A stretch of DNA of 64,000 bases from Capra hircus (Eukaryota; Chordata; Mammalia; Artiodactyla; Bovidae), in contig NC_030820.1 of the NCBI RefSeq assembly GCF_001704415.2, forward strand, positions 38,174,036 to 38,238,035, given 5' to 3'. Below the pieces are notes generated by a model. That model saw nothing but the letters and a program-made list of their open reading frames with translations. It did not search any database and was not told where the DNA came from. The translations under genes and the position numbers were made by a program. Of this stretch, positions 20,916 to 31,929 are shown piece by piece (positions within the stretch are counted from its first letter, which is position 1; the number at the start of each line of letters is the position of its first letter).

Positions 20916-21988
20916 GTGTATGAGCGTGATAAACCCTTGGCAAATGAAAGATGACCTGGGCTCTACCTCTGTGTCACAAAACCTAGCAGCCTTGGGTGGC
21001 CACTTTATGATGTGCAGATGCTGGGGCTTGGGACTCCAGACAGGACCTGGTGAGGATGGCTTGTGTCTGCTTCCTGACATTTGAGGCCTTAACTTCTCCC
21101 GTTTTTCTGGGAGGAAGGAGAATCCAGTCTGGGGAAGACTCCATGGCTGGAGGCTGGATCACCGGGAGGACCTGCCCTTCCCACGTGGTGGCTGGACCTG
21201 GGCAGGCTACCAACCAGGACTGTGCACACCCTCTCCGTGTGGCCTGGGTGGCTGGGTTCCGTACGCAAAGGCCCCCGCCCTCAGAATCAAGGGCTCCCGC
21301 ATACAGGACGGACCCCACATTGGCTTTTTGGAACCCACCTTGAAATCACCCACCGTCACTTCCACCACGTACTCTGGGCTGTGAGTGACAAGCCCACGTG
21401 TAGACCCAGCTGTGTCTAAACTCTGCTCTGTGGACAGCCGTCCCTCCTGTCTCTTCCCGAGGTGAACTTGTGGCCGTCCTCCTCCAGCAGGTTGGCAGGA
21501 GGAGAGTTGGGGTCCCTGAGGTGCTTGTGGGCACAAGAGGACTCTCAGGTGGGGACACAGAGTCCTTGGGACCGATGATGTGCCGTAGACGAGCAGAGCG
21601 GGGCTGAGACATGGGTTTCTACATCTTCTCCGTGTTCTGTACCTTCCATAGCCCCTGCCCAGAGCTGAGATGGGGCCGAACAGACTAGCCACTGACAGAC
21701 CTGACCTCCTGAAGTTTCAGCACAATGGCCATACCCATTACATTGCTGGGCAAACTGAGGAGCAGAAGGAGCAAGATAAAACTTATCTTAGGACCAGACA
21801 AAGGAAGTTTTGGGGTGAAAATTCTCTTTCTACCCCTCTCCCACCTCTGCGGGCATCACTTCTGCTAGGAGTGGAGAATCAGTCCCCTTCAGAATCTTCT
21901 CTTCATGAATTTACCACCCCCATGGCTTTCCAAACCCTGAGTCTGTGGCCTTTTGGGGGCTGTCAGGTCTTTTAAATTTATGAACGAA
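20916..21988. other. Unannotated sequence
   Basis: About 1 kb with no recognised repeat. The 161-codon minus-strand frame at 21207-21692 has no domain I can identify. Sequence alone does not support an exon. Confidence 0.45.
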
Positions 21989-22130
21989 AAGGACTTCCCT
22001 GGTGGTCTAGTGATTAAGACTTCACACTTCCACTTGGGGGTCGGGGGGTGTGGGTTCAATCCCTGTTGGGGAAGTTTCACATGCCGCAGCCCATGTGGCC
22101 ATCAATCAATCTGTGAAAAAAAAAATTACA
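21989..22130 (+). mobile_element. CHR-type tRNA SINE
   Basis: Starts 'aaggacttccctggtggtct', has 'tgtgggttcaatccctgttg' as B-box region, and ends in an A-rich tail 'gtgaaaaaaaaaattac'. The stretch 'gggggtcggggggtgtg' inside the head is unusually G-rich. Confidence 0.92.
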
Positions 22131-22255
22131 AACAAAAAGTTGAGGGACTGCCCCCAAAAGAGACGATTTGCTTTGTTTGGCAGTTTGGACAGCAAAATCT
22201 GACCTTTGTGTTGTCATCACCCACTGCAGACAGCACAGAGGCAGCTCTGGGCAAG

Positions 22256-22578
22256 GAGATCAAACCAGTCCATCATAAATGAAATCAGTCCTGAATATTC
22301 ATTGGAAGGACTGATGCTGAAGCTGAAGCTCCAATATTTTGCCCACCTGATGGGAAGAACTGACTCATTAGAAAAGACCCTGCTGCTGGGAAAGATTGAA
22401 GGCAGGAGGAGAAGGGGATGACAGAGGATGAGGTGGTTGGATGGCATCACTGACTCAATGGACCTGAGTCTGAGCAAGATCCGGGAGTTGGTGATGGACA
22501 GGGAAGTCTGACATGCTGCAGTCCATGGGGTTGCAAAGAATTGGACACAACGGAATGACTGAACAAGAACAACAAGCG
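22256..22578 (+). mobile_element. BovB LINE 3' end
   Basis: 'gagatcaaaccagtccatca' to 'ggacacaacggaatgactga'. The encoded stub (NEISPEYSLEGLMLKLKLQY and following) is the BovB C-terminal protein, ended by a stop after 'GRRRRG'. Confidence 0.95.
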
Positions 22579-23855
22579 CTGGCACTTCTCACAGGAAGAG
22601 ACAGGGTCGCCGTCCTTCTAGAACTTCCCATGGGCCCTTGGTCTTTAGGTGGTGTCGTGGCACAGCCTGCAGGGGACTAAGGAGTGGGATCGCCCATCCT
22701 GATGGTGCTGGGAATTCAGATAAAGAGGTTGGAAGGCACGCCCTCCTGCCCCTCAGTGTCCGGGTCTGGGGAAGTGACCTGTGGCTCTGGGTCTTGGACC
22801 TTTATCCTGCCTGCCGATGTCCTGCTCAGCGAACAAGAGAGAGGCTGGGGAGAACACACGAGAGCTGGCAGCCTTCCTGTCCTCATCACCAATTGCTGTG
22901 ACTTGTCAGGAGACGGCATGGAACAGACCTGGGGAAATGGCTGGCCTCTGCACTGAGGTCTCCACTCCCCTGGGGCCTGACTCCATGTCCTTGCCTCTCC
23001 TTCCTTGGAAGGGAAGAGTGGGTGCAGGTTCTAAAGCAAGACCACCCGAAACCCCCTTGCTCAGCTGGGGAGAGCTGGTGGCCTCTGAGCTGGTAGAACT
23101 AAAGGGCTGCCCAGGATAATCCAGAAAAAGCCACTCCTCTCAGGATCCTTAATTTAATCACCCCGTTTGCCATGGGAGGTCGTATCTGCAGATTCCAGGG
23201 GCTAGGAGTCGGTCGTTCTCTTTGGGGCCACCATTCAGCCCACGACAGATGGGAATCATAAGAGATGTGCCTTGCTCACTGCACAAAACTAGTCGGCAAG
23301 GTCCAGGGACATTTGCAATAAAATGTGTGCCGAAACCAAACAGTTCCCTTCAAACCTGTCTTCTTAGTGACTTCTTGAAGAACACAAGAGGCAATGTAAA
23401 AGTGAGTTTTTGCCCTGACAGCAAGGATGCGTGGCATGCCACCTCTGAATATGGGCTGGAGTGGGAGAAATGTGTTTTGGCCCCTGTCCCTGGGGTCTTA
23501 CCAACCTGGCGGCCTCTGTTGGTGTCACAGCCATGCTCTGATGGCAGCTGCTTGAACTGACGAGTGTCTTGCTGAAAAATTAAAACAAGGCTAAAACAAT
23601 GTGAGGCTTGCAGCTCTCTCGCAGTTTTGCAGGCTCAGCAAAGATAACTGGATTTGCTGTGTGTGCAGAATACTGTTCGCTCTGTAGCAGGGAGGGAACA
23701 TAGGGATGTTTGAGCTCACGGTATCTTTTCATCAGGAGAATCCAGTGTCTATATTAATGGCAGAGATGAAGGAGGGTCAGGCAGGGGACTGCTGAAGGCT
23801 GTAGGGGGAGAGGTAAGGAGAGGAGATACTGAAGATGACCATGGGGCTTCCTGGT
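22579..23855. other. Unannotated sequence
   Basis: About 1.3 kb with no recognised repeat or gene. Frames of up to 112 codons lack identifiable domains. Confidence 0.45.
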
Positions 23856-23995
23856 TCCAACGGGAATCACCTGGAGAGTTTGAAGTCCTGACCCCCTGGG
23901 TCCTATCCCAGAGCTTCTGATGTAATCCTGGGTGTGGTCTGGGCAGAGGAGATATTTTACATCTACCGGGATGATTCTAGTGTGTTCTAGTCCAT
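23856..23995. mobile_element. MER5A-like hAT-Charlie relic
   Basis: 'gggaatcacctggagagttt', 'ccagagcttctgatgtaatc' and 'ctgggtgtggtctgggcaga' are MER5-type internal sequence. The termini are eroded. MER5A is nearly palindromic, so strand is left open. Confidence 0.65.
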
Positions 23996-24475
23996 GTTCA
24001 ACATCCCTGCATGTTCAAGGCTCTGGTTAGGGCCTTGTTATAGCTGCTCTAGGTGTGGTGGACATGACGGTCTCAGGGTAATCCTGAGACAATGGCCCTG
24101 TGCTGTTTCTAACTCGCTGGCATGGGGGTGGGGAGAGGGTCAGTGACCTGGACTGGATGAAGCCCGGGGCTGGGTTTTGTCCTCCCAGTCTGCCCACATG
24201 GCTCACACGACTTCTGGGAGAGTTGGACCTTGGCCTAATGGAGGGGTCCATGTAGGCCCTCAGCACCCACTGCAGCCACATGCCAGGCAAGAGGTGTCCT
24301 TGGGTGGGAGGGCTGTGTCCTGTGAAGCAGCAAAGCTGGTAGGGCCATTCACCAGGCCTCACTTCCTGAGCATAGGAACCTCCCTGGAGACAGAGAATTT
24401 GGGTCTGAGGGCGGTTGTAGACTTTGGGCCTCAAGAGGCTGTGCCCCTTCTTGGCACATGTATGCATGTGAGCAT
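23996..24475. other. Unannotated sequence
   Basis: No gene recognised. 24073-24118 is similar to 25682-25727 (see findings). Confidence 0.4.
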
Positions 24476-24552
24476 GCGCACACACACAGACACACACACA
24501 CGCACACACACGCACACATACGCGCACACACACACACACACTCTCTCTCTCA
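24476..24552. repeat. (CA)n microsatellite, compound
   Basis: A CA-rich run with CG and TA interruptions, ending in (CT)n. It forces the H/T-rich and V/C-rich frames seen on the two strands, including a 232-codon minus-strand frame that is not a gene. Confidence 0.95.
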
Positions 24553-24818
24553 CCCAGCAGGGAAGGACGATGGTGGCCATTGGTGCTCAGGCTCTGAGCT
24601 TCTCCACATGCTCCTGAAACCCCATGCAGAGGTTGGGGTCCAATGGCAGGGCATACTTGAGCAGGCCACCCTGGTGGGGTAGCCCCTTTGTGTACCAGCC
24701 AGCCTCTGCAGGGCCAGGTAGACACAGGGAAGTGTCCTCATGTGTTCCTCTAAGTCTGCTGGGGTCTTTCTGGGCCCCTGAGATGCAAGCAGATCTGATG
24801 GTCTGCAGTGGGGAGGAC

Positions 24819-25142
24819 CTGGTGTCTCAGGTGGTAAAAAGAATTCGCCTGCGATGTAGGAGACCCCGGGTTTGATTTCTGGGTCAGGAAGATCCCCTGG
24901 ACAGGGGATAGGCTACCCACTCCAGTATTCTTGGGCTTTCCTGGTGTCTCAGATGGTAAAGAATCTGCCTGCAATGCAGGAGACCTGGGCTTGATCCCTG
25001 GGTTGGGAAGATCCCCTGGAGGAGGGCATGACAACCCACTCCAGTATTCTCACCTGGAGAATCCCATGGACAGAGGAGCCTGGTGGGCTACAGTCCATGG
25101 GGTCACGAAGAGTCAGACATGGCTGAGTGACTAAGTACAACA
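24819..25142 (+). mobile_element. Dimeric-head Bov-tA SINE with perfect TSD
   Basis: A first tRNA-like unit ('ctggtgtctcaggtggtaaa' to 'ccactccagtattcttgggc') is fused to a second, full unit ('tttcctggtgtctcagatgg' to 'gacatggctgagtgactaag'). Direct repeats cagtggggaggac at 24806-24818 and 25143-25155 are identical, so the dimer moved as one unit. Confidence 0.95.
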
Positions 25143-25155
25143 CAGTGGGGAGGAC

Positions 25156-26022
25156 ATGGAACCTGTGGGAACCCAAACCTGCTGGGAACAGGGCTGCAGC
25201 CCAGAAGCGGGCAGGATGGGCGCCCTGATGGACCCTAGGCTGGGTAGGTACAACCACAGTCCACAGAGCTTCTGCCCACTCCTGGATGCCTGTGTGCCCA
25301 CCTCCTTGTCTCTCTGCCACCAGGTTTATCTGAGCTTTCCAGGGAAAAGGAAGGTGAGGGAGAAAGACTAAACCTGCCATGACTGAGCTGATCCTGGTAT
25401 CTGAGGTAGACTAAGCTTTCTCAACCGCATTGGGAGGAGTGGGGTCCGATCTCGTGACTACCTGACAAGACTGTACTGGTGCCCGCGTTCCGGATCTGAA
25501 GTTTCACACCCACCGCGCTGAGCCTCTGCAGGTCTCTGGGAACTCATCACCCGCTAGGCATCTCCACTTTCCAGGGTTTCTGCAAACTCCACCCAAAGGG
25601 TAGAGAGCGGAGTGTTGCAAAGGTGAGAGGTCATCTGGGGAAGAGTATTCCTTGGGTGTCATCATGTCTCGGATGAACATGGAGTGGGTAATCCTGAGAG
25701 GATGGCCCCGTGCTGTTCCTGACTCAGTCACTGCCACACAAACTCCCAGATATCATCTCTGGTCGAAAAAGCTCCTGGGCAAATCACATTGGCTAATTCT
25801 TCTAATTGTAGGGATTTTTCTTTTTTTGGTAAGCCCATAGATATTGCCCTGGGAAGTTATCCCAACATGAGCCTGTCAAAATGTTACACTATCGTGTTTC
25901 AGAATGCATCTTTACTTTCACAAAGGAGGGCGGCCATTGGCAGCTTTTCTGTGAGCGGTTTGGCCACTTGAGCAGCGTTTCAGCCAGTAGGTCCTCCGCC
26001 CCTGACACCGGCCCCGCCTCCA
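25156..26022. other. Unannotated sequence
   Basis: No recognised gene or repeat. Locally GC-rich near 25990-26020, but too short and CpG-poor for an island. Confidence 0.45.
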
Positions 26023-26058
26023 GGATAATTACTTTATAATTATTATAAAGTAGTTATC
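26023..26058. repeat. 16-bp-arm palindrome
   Basis: ggataattactttata, then attat, then tataaagtagttatcc: 16-base arms with a single mismatch around a 5-base loop. The right arm plus 'ttcaatta' resembles the terminal bases of ruminant L1 ('aagcaattatccttcaatta'), and the left arm resembles the same end inverted. Confidence 0.85.
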
Positions 26059-26066
26059 CTTCAATT

Positions 26067-26280
26067 AGGGGCTTCCCTGGTGGCTCAGACAGTAAAGAAT
26101 CTTCCTGCAATGCAGGAGGCTCCGGTTTGAACCCTAGGTCAGGAAGATCTCCTGGAGAAGGAAATGGCAACCCACTCCTGTACTCTTGCCTAGAGAATTT
26201 CATGGACAGAGGAGCCTGGTGGGCTACAGTCCATGGGGTCACAAAGAGCTGGACATGACTGAGTGATTGACGCACAGATT
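26067..26280 (+). mobile_element. Bov-tA SINE
   Basis: 'ggggcttccctggtggctca' to 'ggacatgactgagtgattga', followed by a T-run. Complete head with 'ggtttgaaccctaggtcagg'. Confidence 0.93.
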
Positions 26281-26984
26281 TTTTTTTTAAGTGATTTCAA
26301 GTTCGAAGAACCAAAAGTGCGTCTTGCAAAATGCAAATACTCCAGTCATTCCTGCCCCAGTGATTTTGAATTTCTGTCCTACAAATAAAATGGAGACTAT
26401 CTCAAAAAGAAAAAAAAATTCCTTGTCTATACACCATGCATGGGACCTGGGGCAGGTGATTCAATTAGTTGGATTTATGAGTAGAGGGTGCTCCTGGTTC
26501 CTAACTGGAGGCTCGGTCTGAGTGGGGGCTGCCGGGCTGTACACTCTGACCCCCCAATTGCCCACCTTCTACACACTAGTTTCTTCAAGAAGAGGAGCCT
26601 GTGCCCCTGGGTCTGAGGTTGGGTGAGATCACCCATGTGTCAGGTGATTTTATACCATCTTTGCTTTAAGGATATCAAACACCCATGGTGACCACTGGAC
26701 TCTGATTATATCCATGGTGGACGCCAGGACATGGCCCAGTCTCCCTCCAGGAAGGACTTGCTTCCATCTCCAGGGAGTGCAGTCAGTGGGTGACTCTCAG
26801 CTGTCAGCTCCTCCTGGGTCACACCCCCAGGGATGACCTACATCTGGGGTCCAGTGACGGAGTGAGGTGGGGAGTGGACCTGAGGCAGCTCCCTGCAGGT
26901 GGGGCCTGCCTCGCAGGTGACATTTCTTCTGTCCAGTCCTACTTCTTCTGCCTGCCTTTCACGGTACTGACCCCTCATATGGTT
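26281..26984. other. Unannotated sequence
   Basis: No recognised repeat or gene. Confidence 0.45.
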
Positions 26985-27165
26985 GGTGGTTTACTCATTC
27001 AGTCGTGTCCGACTTTTTCGACCCCGTAGACTGCAGCCCACCAGACTTCTCCGTCCATGGGATTCTCCAGGCAAGAACCCTGGAGCAGGTTGCCATTTCT
27101 TTCTTCAAGAGATCTTCCCCACTCAGGATCAAACCCGTGTCTCCTTATAAGCAGATTGCCTCTCT
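26985..27165 (-). mobile_element. Bov-tA SINE, 5' head eroded
   Basis: 'ttactcattcagtcgtgtcc' to 'aggatcaaacccgtgtctcc', then a decayed 'ataagcagattgcctctct' in place of the usual tRNA-like end. Confidence 0.88.
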
Positions 27166-27954
27166 CTCATGGTTTCCTCTGTAAAATAAACATGTGAAAG
27201 TGTCTTCTGGGGGAAGCTGGTCCCATGTGCCCGGGAGTGACTAAATATCGTGAGGAGGGTGGCAGGGCAAGTGAGGGATGCGGAGTTAGCAGCCGGGTCC
27301 CTTTTCTGTGCTTCTCCCCTGTCTCAGCAGAGAAGAGATATGCTGGAAGGCAGGTCCACGCCCTCTCCTCTGTGGCCTGGCACTTCCCCACATGTATCTG
27401 TTAACTACTGCTGAGTGACAAACCACCCAAAACTCAGTCTTTGGGCCAGTTCTCAGGGGCTGGCAGGGTCCTGGTGGAGGGCTTCTCATGGAGGGGGGTG
27501 TCTGGGGTCACAGTGGCTAAGGAGCTCTTGTTCTGGCTCACTTTCTGCCACCCTTTCACTCTCTGTGTTACACACCTGAGGACAAGAGGACCCTTCTTTC
27601 TGTTCTCGCCCTGAGATGCTGCAGGCACCAGAGAGAGAACCATGAACCACATCAGGTTCCCTCCTACCTGGAACTCAGTCAAGATGCAGCTGGAGTCATG
27701 GCCCCAACTTCCCTCCAACTCCTGGTCACATGATCTTACTGGAGGATGTCCAGCCACGTACCCTGCATCCTGTCCATCACATAGCCTGCCATATGGCTGC
27801 TTGGTAGCACATTATATAAATCCTATTAGGTACACCTGTGTGTATCTGTGTACCTCTTCCTCACAAGTCTCCTTTGCTGGCCTTGGAGCTATTAGGTGAA
27901 TTCTCCTAACTTCCCTTTCTCTCCTGGGTCCTTTTAATTTTTTTGTAATTTTAT
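27166..27954. other. Unannotated, with an MLT1-like scrap
   Basis: 27397-27445 ('tctgttaactactgctgagt', 'gacaaaccacccaaaactca') resembles the antisense end of the MLT1-like family seen at 17.8 kb. The rest is unrecognised. Confidence 0.4.
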
Positions 27955-28655
27955 TTTGCTTTTATGTACTGACTAAAATTTTTTTAGTTTTAATTTTTAA
28001 GTTAACCTACAGTAAATGAACTCTTGGGAGCAGAGAATTTGACTTTTGGGGCATGTCATTCTATGAATTTTAACATGTCTATAGATTCCTGTAACTACTG
28101 CCATGATAAGGATAAAAAATAGTTCCATTAACCCCTAAAACTCCCTCATGCTACTATTTTTTAGTCTTGTCCTTCTTCACTGGATCCCTGGCAACCACTG
28201 ATCTGTTCTGCATCACTACCTTTGCATTTCTTGAGACTGTCAAAAAAAATGGAATCTTACATTACATAACTTTTAAAGACTGGCTTCTTTTATTCAACAT
28301 AATGGCCCTGAGGTCCATCCAAGTTGATGCAAGAATCAATAGTTTATTATTATTATTTTTTTGTTGATGAGTAGGGTTCCATTGTATAAACGTACCAGTT
28401 TGTTTATCTACTCACCCACTGAATTGAATTGCTTCCAGTTTGGGGGATTATGAATCGGACTGCTGTAAACATTTGTGTACAGCTTTTTAGTGAACATAAA
28501 TGTTCATTTCTCTAGGGTAAATACTAAGAGATGTGTCGTGTTTAACTGGGTACACGTTTAGCTTCATAAGAAACGGCCAAACTGTTTCCCAGAGCGACTG
28601 AACCATTCCATATTTCTCCTGTAATCATGGTGCAGATTCTTGCCAGTGTTTGATA
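27955..28655 (-). mobile_element. Old L1M LINE 3' region
   Basis: 'tccctggcaaccactgatct', 'aatggccctgaggtccatcc', 'ttccattgtataaacgtacc' and 'agaaacggccaaactgtttc' are in antisense L1M 3' UTR/ORF2-end order. It directly abuts another L1 3' end at 28660. Confidence 0.85.
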
Positions 28656-28800
28656 TCATTAGCTTTATTGAGGTGTAACTCACATACCATGCAATTCACC
28701 GTTCAAAGCGAACAGATGGGTTTTATTATATTTGCAGATACTTGCAACCATCACCACAGTCAGTTTTAGAACATTTTTCTTCACCTCAGAAATAAATCTT

Positions 28801-28925
28801 GGGGTCTTCCCAAGTGGTCCAGGGATTAAGACTCATCTTCCAATGCAGAGGGCGAGGGTTCAATCCCTGGTCAGGGAAACAAGGTGCCACATGCTGTGAA
28901 GTGCAAACAAAAATTTAGAAAAAAA
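28801..28925 (+). mobile_element. CHR-type SINE inside L1M
   Basis: 'ggggtcttcccaagtggtcc' through 'gagggttcaatccctggtca' to an A-rich tail. Short flanking similarity (ataaatctt and aaaaatctt) suggests a TSD. Confidence 0.9.
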
Positions 28926-29380
28926 AAATCTTATATCCATGAGCTCTTAATCTATGACCTCCCATTCCCTTCACTTCCTCCCTTTTACCCCAGTCTAAGC
29001 ACCACCAATCTACTTTATATTTCCATAGATTTGCCTATTATGGACATTTCCTATAAACGGAATAGAAAATGTGACATTTTCTTTCATTTCGCACAGTTTT
29101 CAAGGTTCATTCATGTTGCAGAATGTGTCAATACTTCATTCTATTGTCAATATTTTGTTGTATTTTACAGCCAAATTATATCCCATGGTATAGAAATACT
29201 ATGGTTTGTCTATCTCGTCCTTGATTGATTGACAGTAACTCTGTTCCACCCAGTCGTACTCAACTCTTTCCAGCCCCATGGGCTGCAGAACTCCAGGCTT
29301 CCCTGTCCATCACCAGCTCCCAGAGCCTACTCAGACTCATGTCCATCACATTGGTGATGCCATCCAACCATCTTATCCTG

Positions 29381-30339
29381 TCATCCCCTTCTCCTCCCAC
29401 CTTCAATCCTTCCCAGCATCAAGGTCTTTTCCAATGAGTCAGTTCTTCGCATCAGGTGGCCAAAATATTGGAGTTTCAGCTTCAGCATCAATCCTTCCAA
29501 TGAATATTCAGGACTGATTTCCTTTAGGATGGACTGGTTGGATCTCCTTGCAGGGATTCGCAAGAGTCTTTTCCAACACCACAGTTCAAAAGCATCAGTT
29601 CTTTGGGGCTCAGCTTTCTTTACAGTCCAATTCTCACATCCATACATGACTACTGGAAAAACCATAGCATTGACTAAATGGATCTTTGTTGATAATGTGT
29701 CTGCTTTTTAATATGCTGTCTAACTTGGTCATAGCTTTTCTTCCAAGGAGCAAGTGTCTTTTAATTTCATGGCTACAGTCACCATGTGCAGTGATTTTAG
29801 AGCCCAAGAAAATAAAGTCTGTCACTGTTTCCATTGTTTCCCCATCTATTTGCCATAAAGTGATGGGACAAGATGCCGTGGTCTTAGTTTTCTGAATGTT
29901 GAGTTTTAAGCCAACTTTACTCACCTGTTTCACTTTTATCAAGAGGTTCTTTAGTTCTTCTTTGGTTTCTGCCATAAGGGAGGTATCATCTGCATATCTG
30001 AGGTTATTGATATTTCTCTCGGCAATCTTGATTCCAGCTTGTGCTTCATCCAGCCTGGCATTTCACATGATGTACTCTACATATAAGTTAAATAACCAGG
30101 GTGACAATATATAGCCTTGATGTACTCTTTTCCCAATTTGGAACCAGTCTGTTGTTCCATGTCCAGTTCTAACTGTTGCTTCTTGACCTGCATACAGATT
30201 TATCAGGAGGCAGGCCAGGTGATCTGGTCTATCCATCTCTTTAAGAATTTTCCAGTTTGTTGTGATCCACACAGTCAAAGGCTTTGGTGTAGTCAATAAA
30301 GCAGAAGTAGATGTTTTTCTGGAACTCTCTTGCTTTTTC
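29381..30339 (-). pseudogene. BovB reverse transcriptase palm to C-terminus, broken
   Basis: Downstream of the SINE the protein continues in three separate frames: 'LYAGQEATVRTGHGTTDWFQ' (30063-30296), then 'NLLIKVKQVSKVGLKLNIQK' (29634-29975), then 'MYGCENWTVKKAEPQRTDAF' (29381-29665). A YADD-coding string is readable near 29980-29992. Frameshifts and stops separate the pieces. An internal gap relative to other copies occurs where 'LLRIPARRSNQ' lacks the usual 'PWTARRSNQ' stretch. Confidence 0.9.
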
Positions 30340-30350
30340 CATGATCTAGC

Positions 30351-30619
30351 TGCTGCTGCTGCTGCTAAGTCGCTTCAGTCGTGTCCAACTCTGTGCAACT
30401 CCATAGATGGCAGCCCACCAGGCTCCCCTGTCCCTGGGATTCTCCAGGCAAGAACACTGGACTGGGTTGCCATTTCTTTCTCCAATGCATGAAAGTGAAA
30501 AGTGAAAGTGAAGTTGCTCAGTCGTGTCTGACTCTTAGCGACCCCATGGACTGCAGCCCACCAGGCTCCTCCGTCCATGGGATTTTCCAGGCAAGAGTAC
30601 TGGAGTGGGGTGCCATTGG
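30351..30619 (-). mobile_element. BOV-A2 SINE inside the BovB RT
   Basis: A reverse BOV-A2 dimer with a (CTG)n-type tail at its left end, two Bov-A units and a 'aaagtgaaaagtgaaagtga' linker. Flanks catgatctagc (30340-30350) and catgatccagc (30620-30630) are an 11-bp TSD with one difference. Confidence 0.96.
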
Positions 30620-30630
30620 CATGATCCAGC

Positions 30631-31528
30631 AGATGTTGGCAATTTGATCTCTGGTTCCTCTGCCTTTTCTAAATCCAGCTTGAACATCTGGAAGTTTATG
30701 ATTCACATACTGTTGTGGCCTGGCTTGGAGAATTTTGAGCATTACTTTGCCAACTTGTGAGATGAGTGCAATTGTGTGATAGTTTGAACATTCTTTGGCA
30801 TTGCCTTTCTTTGGGATTAGAATGAAAACTGACCTTTTCCAGTCCTGTGGCCACTGCTGAGTTTTCCAGATTTGCTGGCATATTGAGCATAGCACTTTCA
30901 CAGCATCATCTTTCAGGATTTGAGATAGCTCACCTGAAATTCCATCGCCTCCACTAGCTTTGTTCATAATGATGCTTCCTAAGGCCCATTTGACTTTGCA
31001 TTCCAGGATGTCTGGCTCTAGGTGAGTGATCGCACCATCATGATTATCTGGGTCATGAAGATCTTTTTTGTATAGTTCTTTTGTGTATTCTTGCCACCTC
31101 TTCTTAATATCTTCTGCTTCTGTCACGTTCATACCATTTCTGTCCTTTATTGTGCTCATCTTTGCATAAAATATTCCCTTGGTATCTCTAATTTTCTTGA
31201 AGAGATGTCTAGCCTTTCCCATTCTATTGTTTTCCTCTGTTTCTTTGCACTGATCATTGAGGAAGGCTTTCTTATCTCTTCTTGCTATTCTTTGGAACTC
31301 TGCATTCAAATGGGTATATCTTTCCTTTTCTCCTTTGCTTTTAGTTTCTCTTCTTTTCACAGCTATTTTTAAGGCCTCCTCAGACAACCATTTTGCTTTC
31401 TTGCATTTCTTTTTCTTGGTGATGGTCTTGATTCCTGTCTCCTGTACAATGTCATGAACCTCTGTCCATAGTTCATCAGTCACTCTGTCTATCAGATCTA
31501 ATCTCTTGAATCTATTTGTCACTTCCAC
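30631..31528 (-). pseudogene. BovB reverse transcriptase, N-terminal 300 codons
   Basis: An open minus-strand frame of about 300 codons, from the linker (lysine-rich 'TKKKKCKKAKWLSEEAL') into RT fingers: 'KRWQEYTKELYKKD', 'NKASGGDGIS', 'DWKRSVFILIPKKGN' and 'PDVQAGFRKGRGTRDQIA'. The protein ends at the BOV-A2 insertion. The frame reads on for 37 codons of SINE sequence before a stop at 30518, giving a chimeric end. The YADD catalytic motif lies beyond the break, so this frame alone lacks RT activity. Confidence 0.92.
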
Positions 31529-31644
31529 TGTATAATCGTAAGGGAGTTGATTTAGGTCTTACCTGAATAGTCTAGTGGTTTTCCCTACTTTCTTCAATTT
31601 AAGTCTGAATTTGGCAATAAAGGAGTTCATGATCTGAGCCACTG

Positions 31645-31929
31645 TCAGCTCCTGGTCTTGTTTTTGCTGACAGGTATAGAACTTCTCCATCTTTGACTGC
31701 AAAGAATATAATCATTCTGATTTGGGGGTTGACCATCTGATGATGTCCATGTGTAGTGTCTTCTCTTGCGTTGTTGGAAGAGCATGTGTGCTATGACCAG
31801 TGCTTTCTCTTGGCAAAACTCTGTTAGCCTTTGCCCTGTTTTGTTTTGTACTCCAAGGCCAAATCTGCCTGTTACTCCTGGTAGCTCTTGGCTTCCTACT
31901 TTTGTGTTCCAGTCCCCTATAATGAAGAG
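31645..31929 (-). pseudogene. BovB endonuclease domain fragment
   Basis: The minus-strand frame covers the C-terminal half of the apurinic-like endonuclease: 'FIIGDWNTKVGSQE' is followed about 55 residues on by 'QNDYILCSQRWRSS'. The GDWN and DYIL patches are conserved in RTE endonucleases. The N-terminal catalytic part is missing through 5' truncation. The frame loses coherence before the RT-side frame starts at 31528. Confidence 0.88.

Larger units (their letters stand above)
29236..31929 (-). mobile_element. BovB LINE, 2.7 kb, 5'-truncated, with TSD
   Basis: The longest BovB here. The minus strand enters inside the endonuclease domain at 31929 and runs through the reverse transcriptase to the 3' end at 29236. 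The 9-base repeat gattgacag at 29227-29235 and 31930-31938 bounds the insertion into L1M. A BOV-A2 (30351-30619) splits it. BovB is an RTE-clade element whose full length is about 3.2 kb, so only the 5' several hundred bases are missing. Confidence 0.96.

Noticed and set aside
24027..24725. 232-codon open frame on the minus strand
   Set aside because: It runs through the CA microsatellite, which gives alternating V/C residues; the rest has no domain, and opposite-strand frames overlap it.
25981..26022. CpG-island promoter
   Set aside because: The GC-rich patch is only about 40 bases long with few CpG.
30351..30370. (CTG)n triplet repeat as a separate locus
   Set aside because: It is the tail of the BOV-A2 insertion.
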